Shown here one piece after another: positions 41,567 to 49,337 of a stretch of DNA of 64,000 nucleotides. The notes beneath the pieces are model-generated. The model made no database searches, was not told where the DNA came from, and worked only from the letters and a program-made list of their open reading frames with translations. Source of the DNA: JAEWWD01 sp964440115 (GTDB taxonomy: Bacteria > Bacillota > Clostridia > Christensenellales > CAG-138); contig CAYTPV010000012.1 in NCBI GenBank assembly GCA_964440115.1, positions 1 to 64,000 of the forward strand, given 5' to 3'. The position numbers and the translations under genes were made by a program. Every line of letters begins with the position of its first letter. The first letter of the stretch is position 1.

Positions 41567-42506
41567 ATGCATTCATCAAATTTGTTCGAAGCTGATCAAT
41601 GGCAGGTGTCGGCACGCCGCTTTGCTCAATCAATGCATCAAACTGTGCCTGTAAAAAACGCATTTCACTTTTTGCCGCTATGCAGTGCTTTGCCATGGTG
41701 ACTTCCGCCAGCTTAGTATTCATAAAGAGTTTGTAGATGCCCGCCAGCAAACCGGCCGGCAGATCATATATTCGCATCTTGAATGGCGCGGGCGTTACGC
41801 CGATACTCCGCAGCACCCGAAATCCTTCCTTTATGCCCAAGACCATTCTTTTTACATCCGGATAGGACCGAGCAAGCGATCGATTGTCGCAGCCGTGGCC
41901 GTAGAGGGCGTTTGCGATGCTTGTAACCATCGCCACATGGGTTTTCTGCCATGCGTTCATATTTTTATAGTAAACCGACGGAATACCGGCTTCGCGAAAC
42001 AGCTTAATGAGTTCCCTTACCCGAGGCGTTTTTAATCCGCTCGCCTCTCCGAAAGTTGTGGTTTGAAACGCGCGCAGCAGCCCTTTGCCTATGAAATAGT
42101 TAACCTTGCCGTTTGCGCGTTCACCTCCTGCCGATGGGAATCCGATCATCATGCGGTCAACGCCTATCTGCCTGACCCAATCGTCATATCCCCCCGCGTT
42201 GTTTACGACAAATACGATATTGGGGGAAGCGTTTTGTGAAAGCGCGGACAGCACCTGATCCACCTGTGTCCGCTGCATCACAACCAATATGTAATCGTAT
42301 ATCACGTCCGGTTCAAGCGTTTCAATAGTATTTATATTGGCGGTTTCTTCTTTGCCATTCGCCGGATTTTGCAGCACCAATCCGGTATCCTGAAGTTCTT
42401 GAAGCCGCGTTCCCCTTGCGAGCATCGTCACCTCGTGCCCGGCGTTTGCAAGCTTCGCGCCAAATATGCTGCCGATCACACCGGCGCCGTAAATCAATAT
42501 CTTCAT
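41565..42506 (-). CDS. Ketopantoate reductase family oxidoreductase (ApbA/PanE-like)
   Basis: A 313-residue NADP-dependent dehydrogenase with the N-terminal Rossmann motif IYGAGVIGSIFGAKLANAG and MLARGTRLQELQ, and a helical C-terminal domain. PanE reduces 2-dehydropantoate to pantoate in CoA synthesis. The usual motif with Lys and Asn in the second domain is partly kept (WQKTHVAMVTSIANAL), while VVNNAGGYDDWV and SAGGERANGKVNYF differ from classical PanE, so the substrate may differ. No other pantothenate genes are near. Monocistronic, convergent with the kinase gene. Confidence 0.85.
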   Translation of the reverse strand: MKILIYGAGVIGSIFGAKLANAGHEVTMLARGTRLQELQDTGLVLQNPANGKEETANINTIETLEPDVIYDYILVVMQRTQVDQVLSALSQNASPNIVFVVNNAGGYDDWVRQIGVDRMMIGFPSAGGERANGKVNYFIGKGLLRAFQTTTFGEASGLKTPRVRELIKLFREAGIPSVYYKNMNAWQKTHVAMVTSIANALYGHGCDNRSLARSYPDVKRMVLGIKEGFRVLRSIGVTPAPFKMRIYDLPAGLLAGIYKLFMNTKLAEVTMAKHCIAAKSEMRFLQAQFDALIEQSGVPTPAIDQLRTNLMNA

Positions 42507-42701
42507 GGCTTACTCCTTTTATTGAGTAAAAGTCACCTGTGTCTGCGGTTTTGGTCTATCAGAAAATATTATAAAATACACATATTCCTTAATCAACACG
42601 TACATTGCGTACGTCTGTCATGCGGGTATATATATAAACAAAATGGCCGCTTTAGCAATGAAAGCGGCCATTTCTGCGATATGAGAGGTTACATCTGGGC
42701 A

Positions 42702-43847
42702 TCATGGCACAAACTTCGGCTTGCCGTAGAGATTGAACAATGGCTTTACTTCCACTTTGCCCGTCATCTGGTTGCGGACTTCGTGCGTATTGAGTTTGCT
42801 GACCTGTATGCCGTAGGCTGCTCCCACCGCTTCCACCGTCCATTGGCTGCCCAGGTACATGCCCATATGCGGAATAGAGCCGCTTGTCTGCCGGAACACG
42901 CAATCCGCAGGGCGAAGGGCCGCCTTTTCAATTTTGGTGCAATAGTTTTTATATATCGAATTTGCCGTCGCATCAAATGTACGGGATACCACCTGATACT
43001 TGCGCCATATGCCCACCAGCAGTCCTGAACAGTCCGCGCAGCCCTGCGGAATGCCCTTTTTCACGCATTCCAGATAATGCTGTATCAAAAACTCCTTTCG
43101 GCCGCCGCTGAAGAACGCGGGATACTTCTGTGCGCGGTCGTTGATGTATTCTACTGTCGGAACCTGCACGGTCAGATCCGGTTTGTACAAGTTGGCGCTG
43201 TAAATATAGGAACCGCAAGGCCATACCCAGCGCAGAGTTTCTGCCACCAGATCGATGCGAAGCTGCGTTTCCCCCGCAAGCGCGATGTTGATTTCCGAAA
43301 TGGCGGTGGGAGGAACATAAGGGAAATCCACCGGATTGAGCGGTCCCTTGCTTTGCGCGGCAATGGCCTTGTCAATCGCAGCCCTCGTTTCCGGGCCCAC
43401 AATGCCATCGACTTTTATACCGGCATACTTCTGGAATTTCATGACCGCGTCGTTGGTCATCGTCCCGAAAATGCCGTCGAGCTTGCCTGCGTAGAATGGC
43501 AGTTGCACGGATGGATCGATTAACAGATTCAGCTGTTTCTGCAGCAATAAGACATCCGACCCCGTCATATAAGGCGTAGTAAGCTTCAAAAGGCGCTGGC
43601 TTTGCATCTGCTCGATAGCGTCAGCGATCGCGTCTTCCGTTTCACTATTTACAAAGCCGGTGGCTTCTATGAGTTGATCAGTTTGAAACGATACGACAGC
43701 GCTTTGCGTGGACGGGCCAAATACGCCGTTTTTTGCATCTGTATAATAGGGTTCGTCTGTGCCGGGGTCGATCAGTCGGCTTAGTTTCTCCTGCAGCTCC
43801 AGTACATCGTCGCCCTCCGCGCCCAGTGTTAAAAAGGATTGAGCCAT
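42702..43847 (-). CDS. Peptidoglycan-binding and NlpC/P60-like protein
   Basis: A 381-residue protein with two peptidoglycan-binding type 1 repeats at the N-terminus (LTLGAEGDDVLELQEKLSRL and VLLLQKQLNLLID, each with a VFGPSTQSAV or IFGTMTNDAV type motif). A papain-like NlpC/P60 domain follows with the nucleophile Cys in GCADCSGLLVGIW and the His in SIPHMGMYLG. It would cut peptide stems of cell wall. No signal peptide is visible, unusual for a wall hydrolase, so it may be released from the mother cell or exported another way. The ATG at 43847 follows AAAGGTG; an in-frame upstream extension has no ribosome site. Confidence 0.82.
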   Translation of the reverse strand: MAQSFLTLGAEGDDVLELQEKLSRLIDPGTDEPYYTDAKNGVFGPSTQSAVVSFQTDQLIEATGFVNSETEDAIADAIEQMQSQRLLKLTTPYMTGSDVLLLQKQLNLLIDPSVQLPFYAGKLDGIFGTMTNDAVMKFQKYAGIKVDGIVGPETRAAIDKAIAAQSKGPLNPVDFPYVPPTAISEINIALAGETQLRIDLVAETLRWVWPCGSYIYSANLYKPDLTVQVPTVEYINDRAQKYPAFFSGGRKEFLIQHYLECVKKGIPQGCADCSGLLVGIWRKYQVVSRTFDATANSIYKNYCTKIEKAALRPADCVFRQTSGSIPHMGMYLGSQWTVEAVGAAYGIQVSKLNTHEVRNQMTGKVEVKPLFNLYGKPKFVP

Positions 43848-43901
43848 ATATATCACCTTTATATAGTTAAGAGTTACTATAAAATATGCAGACAGCAAAA
43901 C

Positions 43902-43950
43902 AAGCGTTCACTGTACACCCGGGCCATAGCGCCGTGCACTGTGAACGCTT
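43902..43950 (-). terminator. Terminator of the second two-component operon
   Basis: AAGCGTTCAC pairs with GTGAACGCTT (10 bp) around a long loop with further partial pairing. On the minus strand GTTTTG follows. It lies 60 bases past the kinase stop codon. Confidence 0.6.
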
Positions 43951-44009
43951 TGCATTTGAATACATAAAGGATGCATGTGCAACATCTAATCTGCTCTGGC
44001 ATACTTGCT

Positions 44010-45446
44010 TTAAACCGAGAAGATAAACTCCGTCCCTTTTCCGACGATGCTGGACACTTTTACTTCAATCCCATGCCTGTCTGCGATTTGTTTTGCGATG
44101 GCAAGTCCGAGCCCGGAACCATCCCGGTTGTTTTCAGACGCCACTTTATAAAACCGATCAAAAATATACGGAATATCTTCTGGTGCTATTCCGCAGCCGT
44201 GATCGGCAATCGCAACGGCTCCGTTATGCAGCGACACTTGCACGATGCCACCCTCGTTTGAAAACTTGACGGCGTTGGTCAGCACAATCAAAACCATCTG
44301 GCGCAGCCTGCCGTAATCGCCCTTCCTTACGAGGGATTCCGTATCCATATAGAGACGAATATCTACCACTTTTGTTTTTGCGATATGCAGCGCGCTTCTC
44401 ACCGCATCCCGAAGCACATCGCATATATCAAGCTCGCGCATTTCCATAGCAAAGTCCGGGTTCTGCAGCCTGGAGAGATCAAGGAGGTCCGTTACAAGAC
44501 GCTCAAGCGATATTGTCTCTTTGAGCATCTGCCTGTGATACTCTTTTACCTGTTCGGTATCCGTAACCACGCCGTCGCATATGGCTTCGAGCGACCCCCG
44601 CAGCACTGTTACGGGCGTTTTAAGCTCGTGCGAAACATTGGCCACGAAATCCCGGCGTAGCTTATCCAACCGGTCGCTTTCTGATTTGGCCGCGTACAGC
44701 CGATCGCTGAGAATATCGAGTGCGCCGGCAAGCTCTCCGATCTCGTCCCGCTGTTCGATACCCGTTTTCACCTCGTAGTTGCCTTCCGCGAGCAAAAATG
44801 CGGAACTTTTCATCCGATTAAGAGGCTTAGTGAACACAACAGCAAGGAACAACGACAATATTACGGAAAGAACAAGCGCCGTGATTACGCTAATCGCCAG
44901 TATTTGAACCCCCTGCATGGTCGCGTCTTCCATACCCACAATCGGGGAATGCAGCAACACTACGCCTACGATCCGGCCATCCACCAGTATTGGCGTGCCT
45001 GCAGTAAGCGTCGGCGTTTCGAGCAGTCCGCTGAATACTTCGCTGAATGTGGTGTTGCCTTGAAACACCTGTTTGACGACCTGTTCGGCGTTTTCGGGAA
45101 GATCCGCGTAATTATAGGTTTGCCCCGACATCATGCCGCTGTTGATGAGATTGAGCTGCTCGTCCACAATCCAGACATCCGCCATGGCGATATCATCTAT
45201 AAAACGAAGATATGCGCCATATCCCATGCCTTGCATGCCCCCTCTTCTTCCGCTCGCAGGCGCATTGCCCATAAACTCGGAAAGTGCGAACGCAATGGAA
45301 ACGGCGCGCTCCTCAAGCTCTTCTTTATGGGTTTTAATCGTCTGTGCGCGAAAAAGTGTGATGAATATCGCGCCTATCACACAGGAAAACAGCAGCAGTG
45401 CCGCCGCAAAATAAAGCGCAAGCTTTCGGGCGATTCTACTCTTCAT
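44010..45446 (-). CDS. Sensor histidine kinase
   Basis: A 478-residue membrane kinase: N-terminal helix (LALYFAAALLLFSCVIGAIF), an extracellular domain of about 130 residues, a second helix near residue 185 (ILAISVITALVLSVILSLFL), HAMP, HisKA with FVANVSHELKTPVTVLRG, and ATPase boxes QMVLIVLTNAVKFS, DHGCGIAPEDIP and GSGLGLAIA. Its start lies 11 bases inside the response regulator gene. The divergent DUF2680-like gene is a likely output target. The stimulus is unknown. Confidence 0.93.
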   Translation of the reverse strand: MKSRIARKLALYFAAALLLFSCVIGAIFITLFRAQTIKTHKEELEERAVSIAFALSEFMGNAPASGRRGGMQGMGYGAYLRFIDDIAMADVWIVDEQLNLINSGMMSGQTYNYADLPENAEQVVKQVFQGNTTFSEVFSGLLETPTLTAGTPILVDGRIVGVVLLHSPIVGMEDATMQGVQILAISVITALVLSVILSLFLAVVFTKPLNRMKSSAFLLAEGNYEVKTGIEQRDEIGELAGALDILSDRLYAAKSESDRLDKLRRDFVANVSHELKTPVTVLRGSLEAICDGVVTDTEQVKEYHRQMLKETISLERLVTDLLDLSRLQNPDFAMEMRELDICDVLRDAVRSALHIAKTKVVDIRLYMDTESLVRKGDYGRLRQMVLIVLTNAVKFSNEGGIVQVSLHNGAVAIADHGCGIAPEDIPYIFDRFYKVASENNRDGSGLGLAIAKQIADRHGIEVKVSSIVGKGTEFIFSV

Positions 45447-46128
45447 CTTTTACCTCGAATTTATAACCGACGCCCCAGATGGTTTTGATATCCCAGTTCT
45501 CATGCGGATATTCATCCAGCTTTGCGCGCAAACGCTTGATATGGGAATCTACTGTACGCGTATCCCCGAAATACTCATACCCCCACAAACTGTTCAGCAG
45601 ATTTTCGCGGGAGAACACTTTGTTTTTATTGGCGGCAAGAGTCCAGAGTATTTCGGTCTCTTTTTTTGTCAGTTCCACATGCCTGCCATCGATGGAAACC
45701 GCGTATTCGTCCATATTGATATTTATGTTATCAAATGAAGCTGTTTGCGCTTTTTTAATTTCTTCGCGACTGATGCGCCGCAGCACGGCTCGTATCCTTG
45801 CCATAACCTCGCCCGGTGAAAACGGCTTGACGACATAATCATCCGCCCCAATATCCAGCCCCATAATTCTTTCAAAATCCTCGCTGCGCGCCGTAACCAT
45901 AATGACCGGCGTATTGAAGTTTTTTCTGATTTCGCGGCATACTTCAAATCCATCGATCTTAGGCATCATGACATCCAGCAGCACCACATCCGGCTGTAAT
46001 TTGTAGAACAGATCAAGCGCCTGCTGCCCGTCAAACGCGGCATAAGGCGTGTATCCTTCCTTTTTTGCGTATTCCTCCAGAATGGAAACAATCTGCCTGT
46101 TATCATCGGCAATCAGTACGGACGCCAT
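45436..46128 (-). CDS. OmpR-family response regulator
   Basis: A 230-residue regulator: receiver with LIADDN, Asp52 in VVLLDVMMPKIDG, VTARSEDFE and VVKPFSPGE, then a winged-helix domain (VELTKKETEILWTL, VDSHIKRLRAKLDEY). It is cotranscribed with the overlapping kinase gene. The 322-base divergent region in front contains a 30-base imperfect direct repeat with 90-base spacing that may bind it. Confidence 0.94.
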   Translation of the reverse strand: MASVLIADDNRQIVSILEEYAKKEGYTPYAAFDGQQALDLFYKLQPDVVLLDVMMPKIDGFEVCREIRKNFNTPVIMVTARSEDFERIMGLDIGADDYVVKPFSPGEVMARIRAVLRRISREEIKKAQTASFDNININMDEYAVSIDGRHVELTKKETEILWTLAANKNKVFSRENLLNSLWGYEYFGDTRTVDSHIKRLRAKLDEYPHENWDIKTIWGVGYKFEVKDEE

Positions 46129-46210
46129 AGTACCTCACCCTTTTCTCTGATTACTCAGATTATAGCAAAAATGACTTGTCTGCATATCGTTTTCGCCCAA
46201 ATACCATGAA

Positions 46211-46240
46211 TTCAATATCAAAAAAACATAGTTTTGCCAT
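46211..46240 (+). repeat. Direct repeat 1 upstream of the DUF2680-like gene
   Basis: TTCAATATCAAAAAAACATA followed by GTTTTGCCAT. It matches 46301-46330 at 24 of 30 positions, counted by hand, exactly 90 bases apart. Candidate response-regulator binding site or remnant of a local duplication. Confidence 0.5.
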
Positions 46241-46300
46241 ATCCGGCAGATACGCCTCTGACTGAAAAAGCAGGGTCGCAGGAACAACAAAAGTCAATGT

Positions 46301-46330
46301 TTCAATCCCGAAAAAACACACTTTTGACAT
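46301..46330 (+). repeat. Direct repeat 2 upstream of the DUF2680-like gene
   Basis: TTCAATCCCGAAAAAACACA followed by CTTTTGACAT; its end includes a TTGACA that could be the -35 of the downstream gene, with TACAGT (46346-46351) 16 bases further as a weak -10. Confidence 0.5.
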
Positions 46331-46451
46331 GGCTTGACTTCATACTACAGTCATCACAGAAACGCGAAGGAGTGATGCAGCAATCAAGAATGCGTTGTAA
46401 AAACAAAGACCTGATGTCAATGAAAATATCGTCAATAGAAGGAGAAGAGCT

Positions 46452-46946
46452 ATGATAAGCAAAAAGAAATTCATTATACTCGTTGCTGCCGTACTGGCAA
46501 TCGCTTTCACAACCGTTACCGCTCTGGCGGTAACCAAAACCCTCACCCCCTCTGAAATTCTCGCCGGACTCACGGGGAAATCGGTGGAAGTAATTATTGA
46601 GGAAAGAGCGCAAGCACATCAGACCTACGGTGCTCTTGCAAACAAATACGACGTACTTGACGCATTTCAGGCAAAGATGCTTGAGCAGAAAAAAGATTAC
46701 CTCAAGCAGAGAGTAGCCGAAGGCACCATGACGCAGGAACGGGCTGACGCCATACTTGCAGCAATGGAAGCCAACCAGGCTAACTGCGATGGCACCGGCA
46801 GCGGGGCAGGCTATGGCTTAGGCTGCGGCATGGGCAATGGAGCAGGTCAAGGCCGCGGCATGGGCGGCGGATTTGGCCGCAATGCAAGTGGCCGAGGCGC
46901 GGGTTACGGCTGCGGCGGATCCTGCCAATACGCAACAGCAAACTGA
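46452..46946 (+). CDS. Secreted DUF2680/YckD-like protein with Gly-rich tail
   Basis: A 164-residue exported protein. The signal peptide is IILVAAVLAIAFTTVTALA. A mature helical region (about 30-105) holds LTPSEILAGLTGKSVEVIIEE and YLKQRVAEGTMTQERADAIL, the repeated 'LKQxVAEGxxTQEQADAI' pattern of the YckD/DUF2680 family. The last 55 residues are Gly/Cys/Arg-rich (GQGRGMGGGFGRNASGRG). GAAGGAGAAG lies before the ATG. It is divergent from a two-component operon, a common arrangement for regulated envelope proteins. Function is unknown; metal or stress binding by the Cys/Gly tail is possible. Confidence 0.82.
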   Translation: MISKKKFIILVAAVLAIAFTTVTALAVTKTLTPSEILAGLTGKSVEVIIEERAQAHQTYGALANKYDVLDAFQAKMLEQKKDYLKQRVAEGTMTQERADAILAAMEANQANCDGTGSGAGYGLGCGMGNGAGQGRGMGGGFGRNASGRGAGYGCGGSCQYATAN

Positions 46947-46983
46947 TCGTTCGCATACCGCGTTCTGGCACTAAAAGCATAAA

Positions 46984-47020
46984 AAACAAGGTGGTTTGGA
47001 AAATACCCGAACCACCTTGT
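46984..47020. terminator. Bidirectional terminator between DUF2680-like and DeoR genes
   Basis: A perfect 12-bp stem (AACAAGGTGGTT / AACCACCTTGTT) with a 13-base loop lies between convergent genes. The minus side is T-rich (TTTTTATGCTTTTA), the plus side only weakly so. Confidence 0.75.
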
Positions 47021-47053
47021 TGTATATGTATCCATGTGCTTAGACAAACTCAC

Positions 47054-47821
47054 TCAGCAGACGATCAGTTCCGCGCCGTTCTTTTCGAGCGCGTTGCGCA
47101 GGCCGATATCCGGTTCTCCGTTCGTGATCATCACATGCATGGACTTCAGCTGTGCAATTCTGTAATCTTTGCAGCGGCCGAATTTATCCGTATCGATTAA
47201 CAGATACCTGTGATCCGATTGATCCAGCATCATACGGCGGACCTGCGCTTCGCTCTGGCTGTTATCGGTAAGACCGAATTTTTCATGTATGCCCGAGCAG
47301 CTGATGAAAGCCTTGTCGGCATGATATTCCTCAAGCGCGTTCGTTGCCGAATACCCGACGAAGGAGCGGGAGGAAAGCCTATATTGGCCGCCCGCCACAA
47401 TGAGGTTGGTATGGGCGCAATCCGCCAGCGTGGAAGCTATGGTCAACGAATTCGTGATGATGGAGATTTTCATTGTGGAGTTTTTGATCAACCGCGCAAG
47501 ATGCAGCGCAGTCGTGCTCGAATCGAGCATGATGGTTTCTCCTTCGTTGATAAAGCCAAGGCTGGTTTGCGCGATGCGGCTCTTTTCCTCGACGAGCAGG
47601 GTTTCCCGCAGTTGATAGGGCGCCTCCCTGTCAAACGTTTTGATTTTATATGCACCGCCATGGACGCGGACCACCGTATGATCGCCTTTGACCAACTTTT
47701 CTAGGTCGCGGCGGATTGTTTCTTCCGCAACATTGAGATTCTTGCTCAATTCGGAGACGGATACGCTGTCGTTCACATTGAGCGCTTCTGTAATTGCGGA
47801 TAAACGTTCTACTGCCAGCAT
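47054..47821 (-). CDS. DeoR-family transcriptional regulator
   Basis: A 255-residue repressor-type regulator with an N-terminal winged helix (RLSAITEALNVNDSVSVSEL, EETIRRDLEKL) and a C-terminal sugar-phosphate-sensing domain (MLDSSTTALHLARLI, ITNSLTIASTL, GGQYRLSSRSFVG). DeoR proteins usually respond to phosphorylated sugars or nucleosides. The ATG at 47821 follows GGAGG; a much longer upstream frame overlaps the promoter region of the divergent operon. It lies 264 bases from the start of that nucleoside operon, so ribose-1-phosphate-type intermediates are plausible effectors. Confidence 0.9.
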   Translation of the reverse strand: MLAVERLSAITEALNVNDSVSVSELSKNLNVAEETIRRDLEKLVKGDHTVVRVHGGAYKIKTFDREAPYQLRETLLVEEKSRIAQTSLGFINEGETIMLDSSTTALHLARLIKNSTMKISIITNSLTIASTLADCAHTNLIVAGGQYRLSSRSFVGYSATNALEEYHADKAFISCSGIHEKFGLTDNSQSEAQVRRMMLDQSDHRYLLIDTDKFGRCKDYRIAQLKSMHVMITNGEPDIGLRNALEKNGAELIVC

Positions 47822-47952
47822 ATTGCCTCCGTGTGGGATTTTGTTGGATTTGATTTGTTCCGCCTCATTATAGCACAAACGCATAAAGCTGTCGAGTTCG
47901 GCATTTTGACAGTAAAGTAAGCAATATCTAACGGAATACCTGCAAATTTCTA

Positions 47953-47980
47953 TTGACAAAACAGTGTGATATGATAGTAT
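47953..47980 (+). promoter_or_regulatory. Promoter of the nucleoside uptake and breakdown operon
   Basis: TTGACA (47953-47958) and TAGTAT (47975-47980) at 16 bases. The spacer end and -10, TGATATGATAGTAT, are identical to those of the phosphorylase cassette at 12520-12547. A candidate site for the adjacent DeoR-type regulator. Confidence 0.7.
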
Positions 47981-48085
47981 AAATGTACACATAAATACAG
48001 AAAAACCTACAAAACAAAACATAATACTGTGATTTGGACACCCCATTTTTTATGGTGTTGCCAAAAAATAAAAAGGAGAACGAAT

Positions 48086-49210
48086 ATGAAGACAAAGCTT
48101 GCCCTGTTGCTCAGTGTCCTCATGCTGGCATCCGCATTTGCAGGCTGCGCCGGCACGGCAAAGACAGAAGCTCCCGCAGCAGCCACCGCTGCCCCCAGTG
48201 CAACCGAAGCCCCCAGCGCTCCGGCTGAAGCGACAGCCGCTCCTCAGGAAGCGAAAAGAATAGCCATTATCCTCGATCCCGTTGGCGTTAACCCCTTCCT
48301 CACGCAGGTTGTTGACGAGTGCGCCAAGATCAAGGCCGAAGGCAAATACCCCATGGATTACACCGTCATCGAGTGCGCTGACGACACCGCCTGGTCGGAA
48401 AACATCCGCGCAGCTGTGGAAGAGAATTACGACCTGGTGCTGGTTGTTGGCTGGCAGGGCGCAGATCCTCTCAACGAAGTGGCTACGCAGTTCCCCGATA
48501 AAGCGCAGTATGCCATCATCGATACCGAATGCCCCGCGGCAAACGTGAAATCCGTCATATTCAAGCCCGCTGAAGCCGCTTACCTCATCGGCATCATCGC
48601 TGCCAGTGTCAGCGCAGACGCCGGCAAGCCCAACGGCCCCTTCGGCGGCGTGCACGCGAACCCCGGCCAGGGCAGCTTTGAGTGGCGCTATGGCTACATG
48701 GAAGGCGTAAGGTCCGTGAACCCGAGCGTCAAAATGACCGACTTCATATTCAACTATACCAAATCCTACACCGACGCCCCCATCGCCAAGGAACTGGCGC
48801 TGCAGCAGGCTGCGCAGGGCTGCGTATTCATCAACGCCGCGTCCGCGGTTGCGGATTACGGCACATTTGAAGCCGCCAAGGAAAAGGGCTTCTACACCTC
48901 CGGTCAGGATGCTGATATGACCAACCCCGATAACCCGAACATCATCACCACCCAGGTGAAGTACACCGGCGTTGTCGCCCGCATGATCATCGACGAGTTC
49001 TTCACTACCGGCATTAAGCCCGGCGTCGTGGCGCTCGGCCTTGCGGATGGCGTTGTAGGCGCGACCTACATCACCGACGATGGCAAGAACCCCCGCAACA
49101 CCGAAGTTCTCACCGATGCGATCGTAGCCCGCGCCCGCGAAGCGGCGGACAAGATCAAGAGCGGCGAACTGAAGATCGAAGTTCCCCTCGAAGAGAGCTA
49201 TTCCTTCTAA
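48086..49210 (+). CDS. BMP-family nucleoside-binding lipoprotein
   Basis: A 374-residue substrate-binding lipoprotein for an ABC importer. Its signal ends in ASAFAGC (lipidated Cys at about 20), followed by an Ala/Pro/Thr linker and a BMP (PnrA/Med-like) domain: IAIILDPVGVNPFLTQVVDE, YDLVLVVGWQGADPLNEVA, FKPAEAAYLIGIIAA, PNIITTQVKYTG. BMP proteins bind purine nucleosides. AAAAGGAG lies seven bases before the ATG at 48086; a longer frame has no ribosome site. It is the first gene of the operon and is separated from the ATPase gene by a hairpin that could boost its relative expression. Confidence 0.93.
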   Translation: MKTKLALLLSVLMLASAFAGCAGTAKTEAPAAATAAPSATEAPSAPAEATAAPQEAKRIAIILDPVGVNPFLTQVVDECAKIKAEGKYPMDYTVIECADDTAWSENIRAAVEENYDLVLVVGWQGADPLNEVATQFPDKAQYAIIDTECPAANVKSVIFKPAEAAYLIGIIAASVSADAGKPNGPFGGVHANPGQGSFEWRYGYMEGVRSVNPSVKMTDFIFNYTKSYTDAPIAKELALQQAAQGCVFINAASAVADYGTFEAAKEKGFYTSGQDADMTNPDNPNIITTQVKYTGVVARMIIDEFFTTGIKPGVVALGLADGVVGATYITDDGKNPRNTEVLTDAIVARAREAADKIKSGELKIEVPLEESYSF

Positions 49211-49226
49211 CCCAAACGGCATGAAT

Positions 49227-49261
49227 AAGTTGCCCCCCATAGCCAATGTGGGGGGCAACTT
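49227..49261 (+). terminator. Intra-operon hairpin after the lipoprotein gene
   Basis: A 13-bp stem (AAGTTGCCCCCCA / TGGGGGGCAACTT) with a 9-base loop but no T run beyond TATA. It probably acts as a partial terminator or 3' stabiliser for the binding-protein mRNA. Confidence 0.6.
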
Positions 49262-49337
49262 TATAAAGAACACACCTATCTATCAAAATCGTCTTTCCGG
49301 AACATCTCAAACAAGCAATTTGAGGGGAACGGTAACA

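Noticed and set aside
48050..49273. 407-codon minus-strand frame opposite the BMP lipoprotein gene
   Set aside because: Shadow of the GC-biased third codon positions; no family motif.
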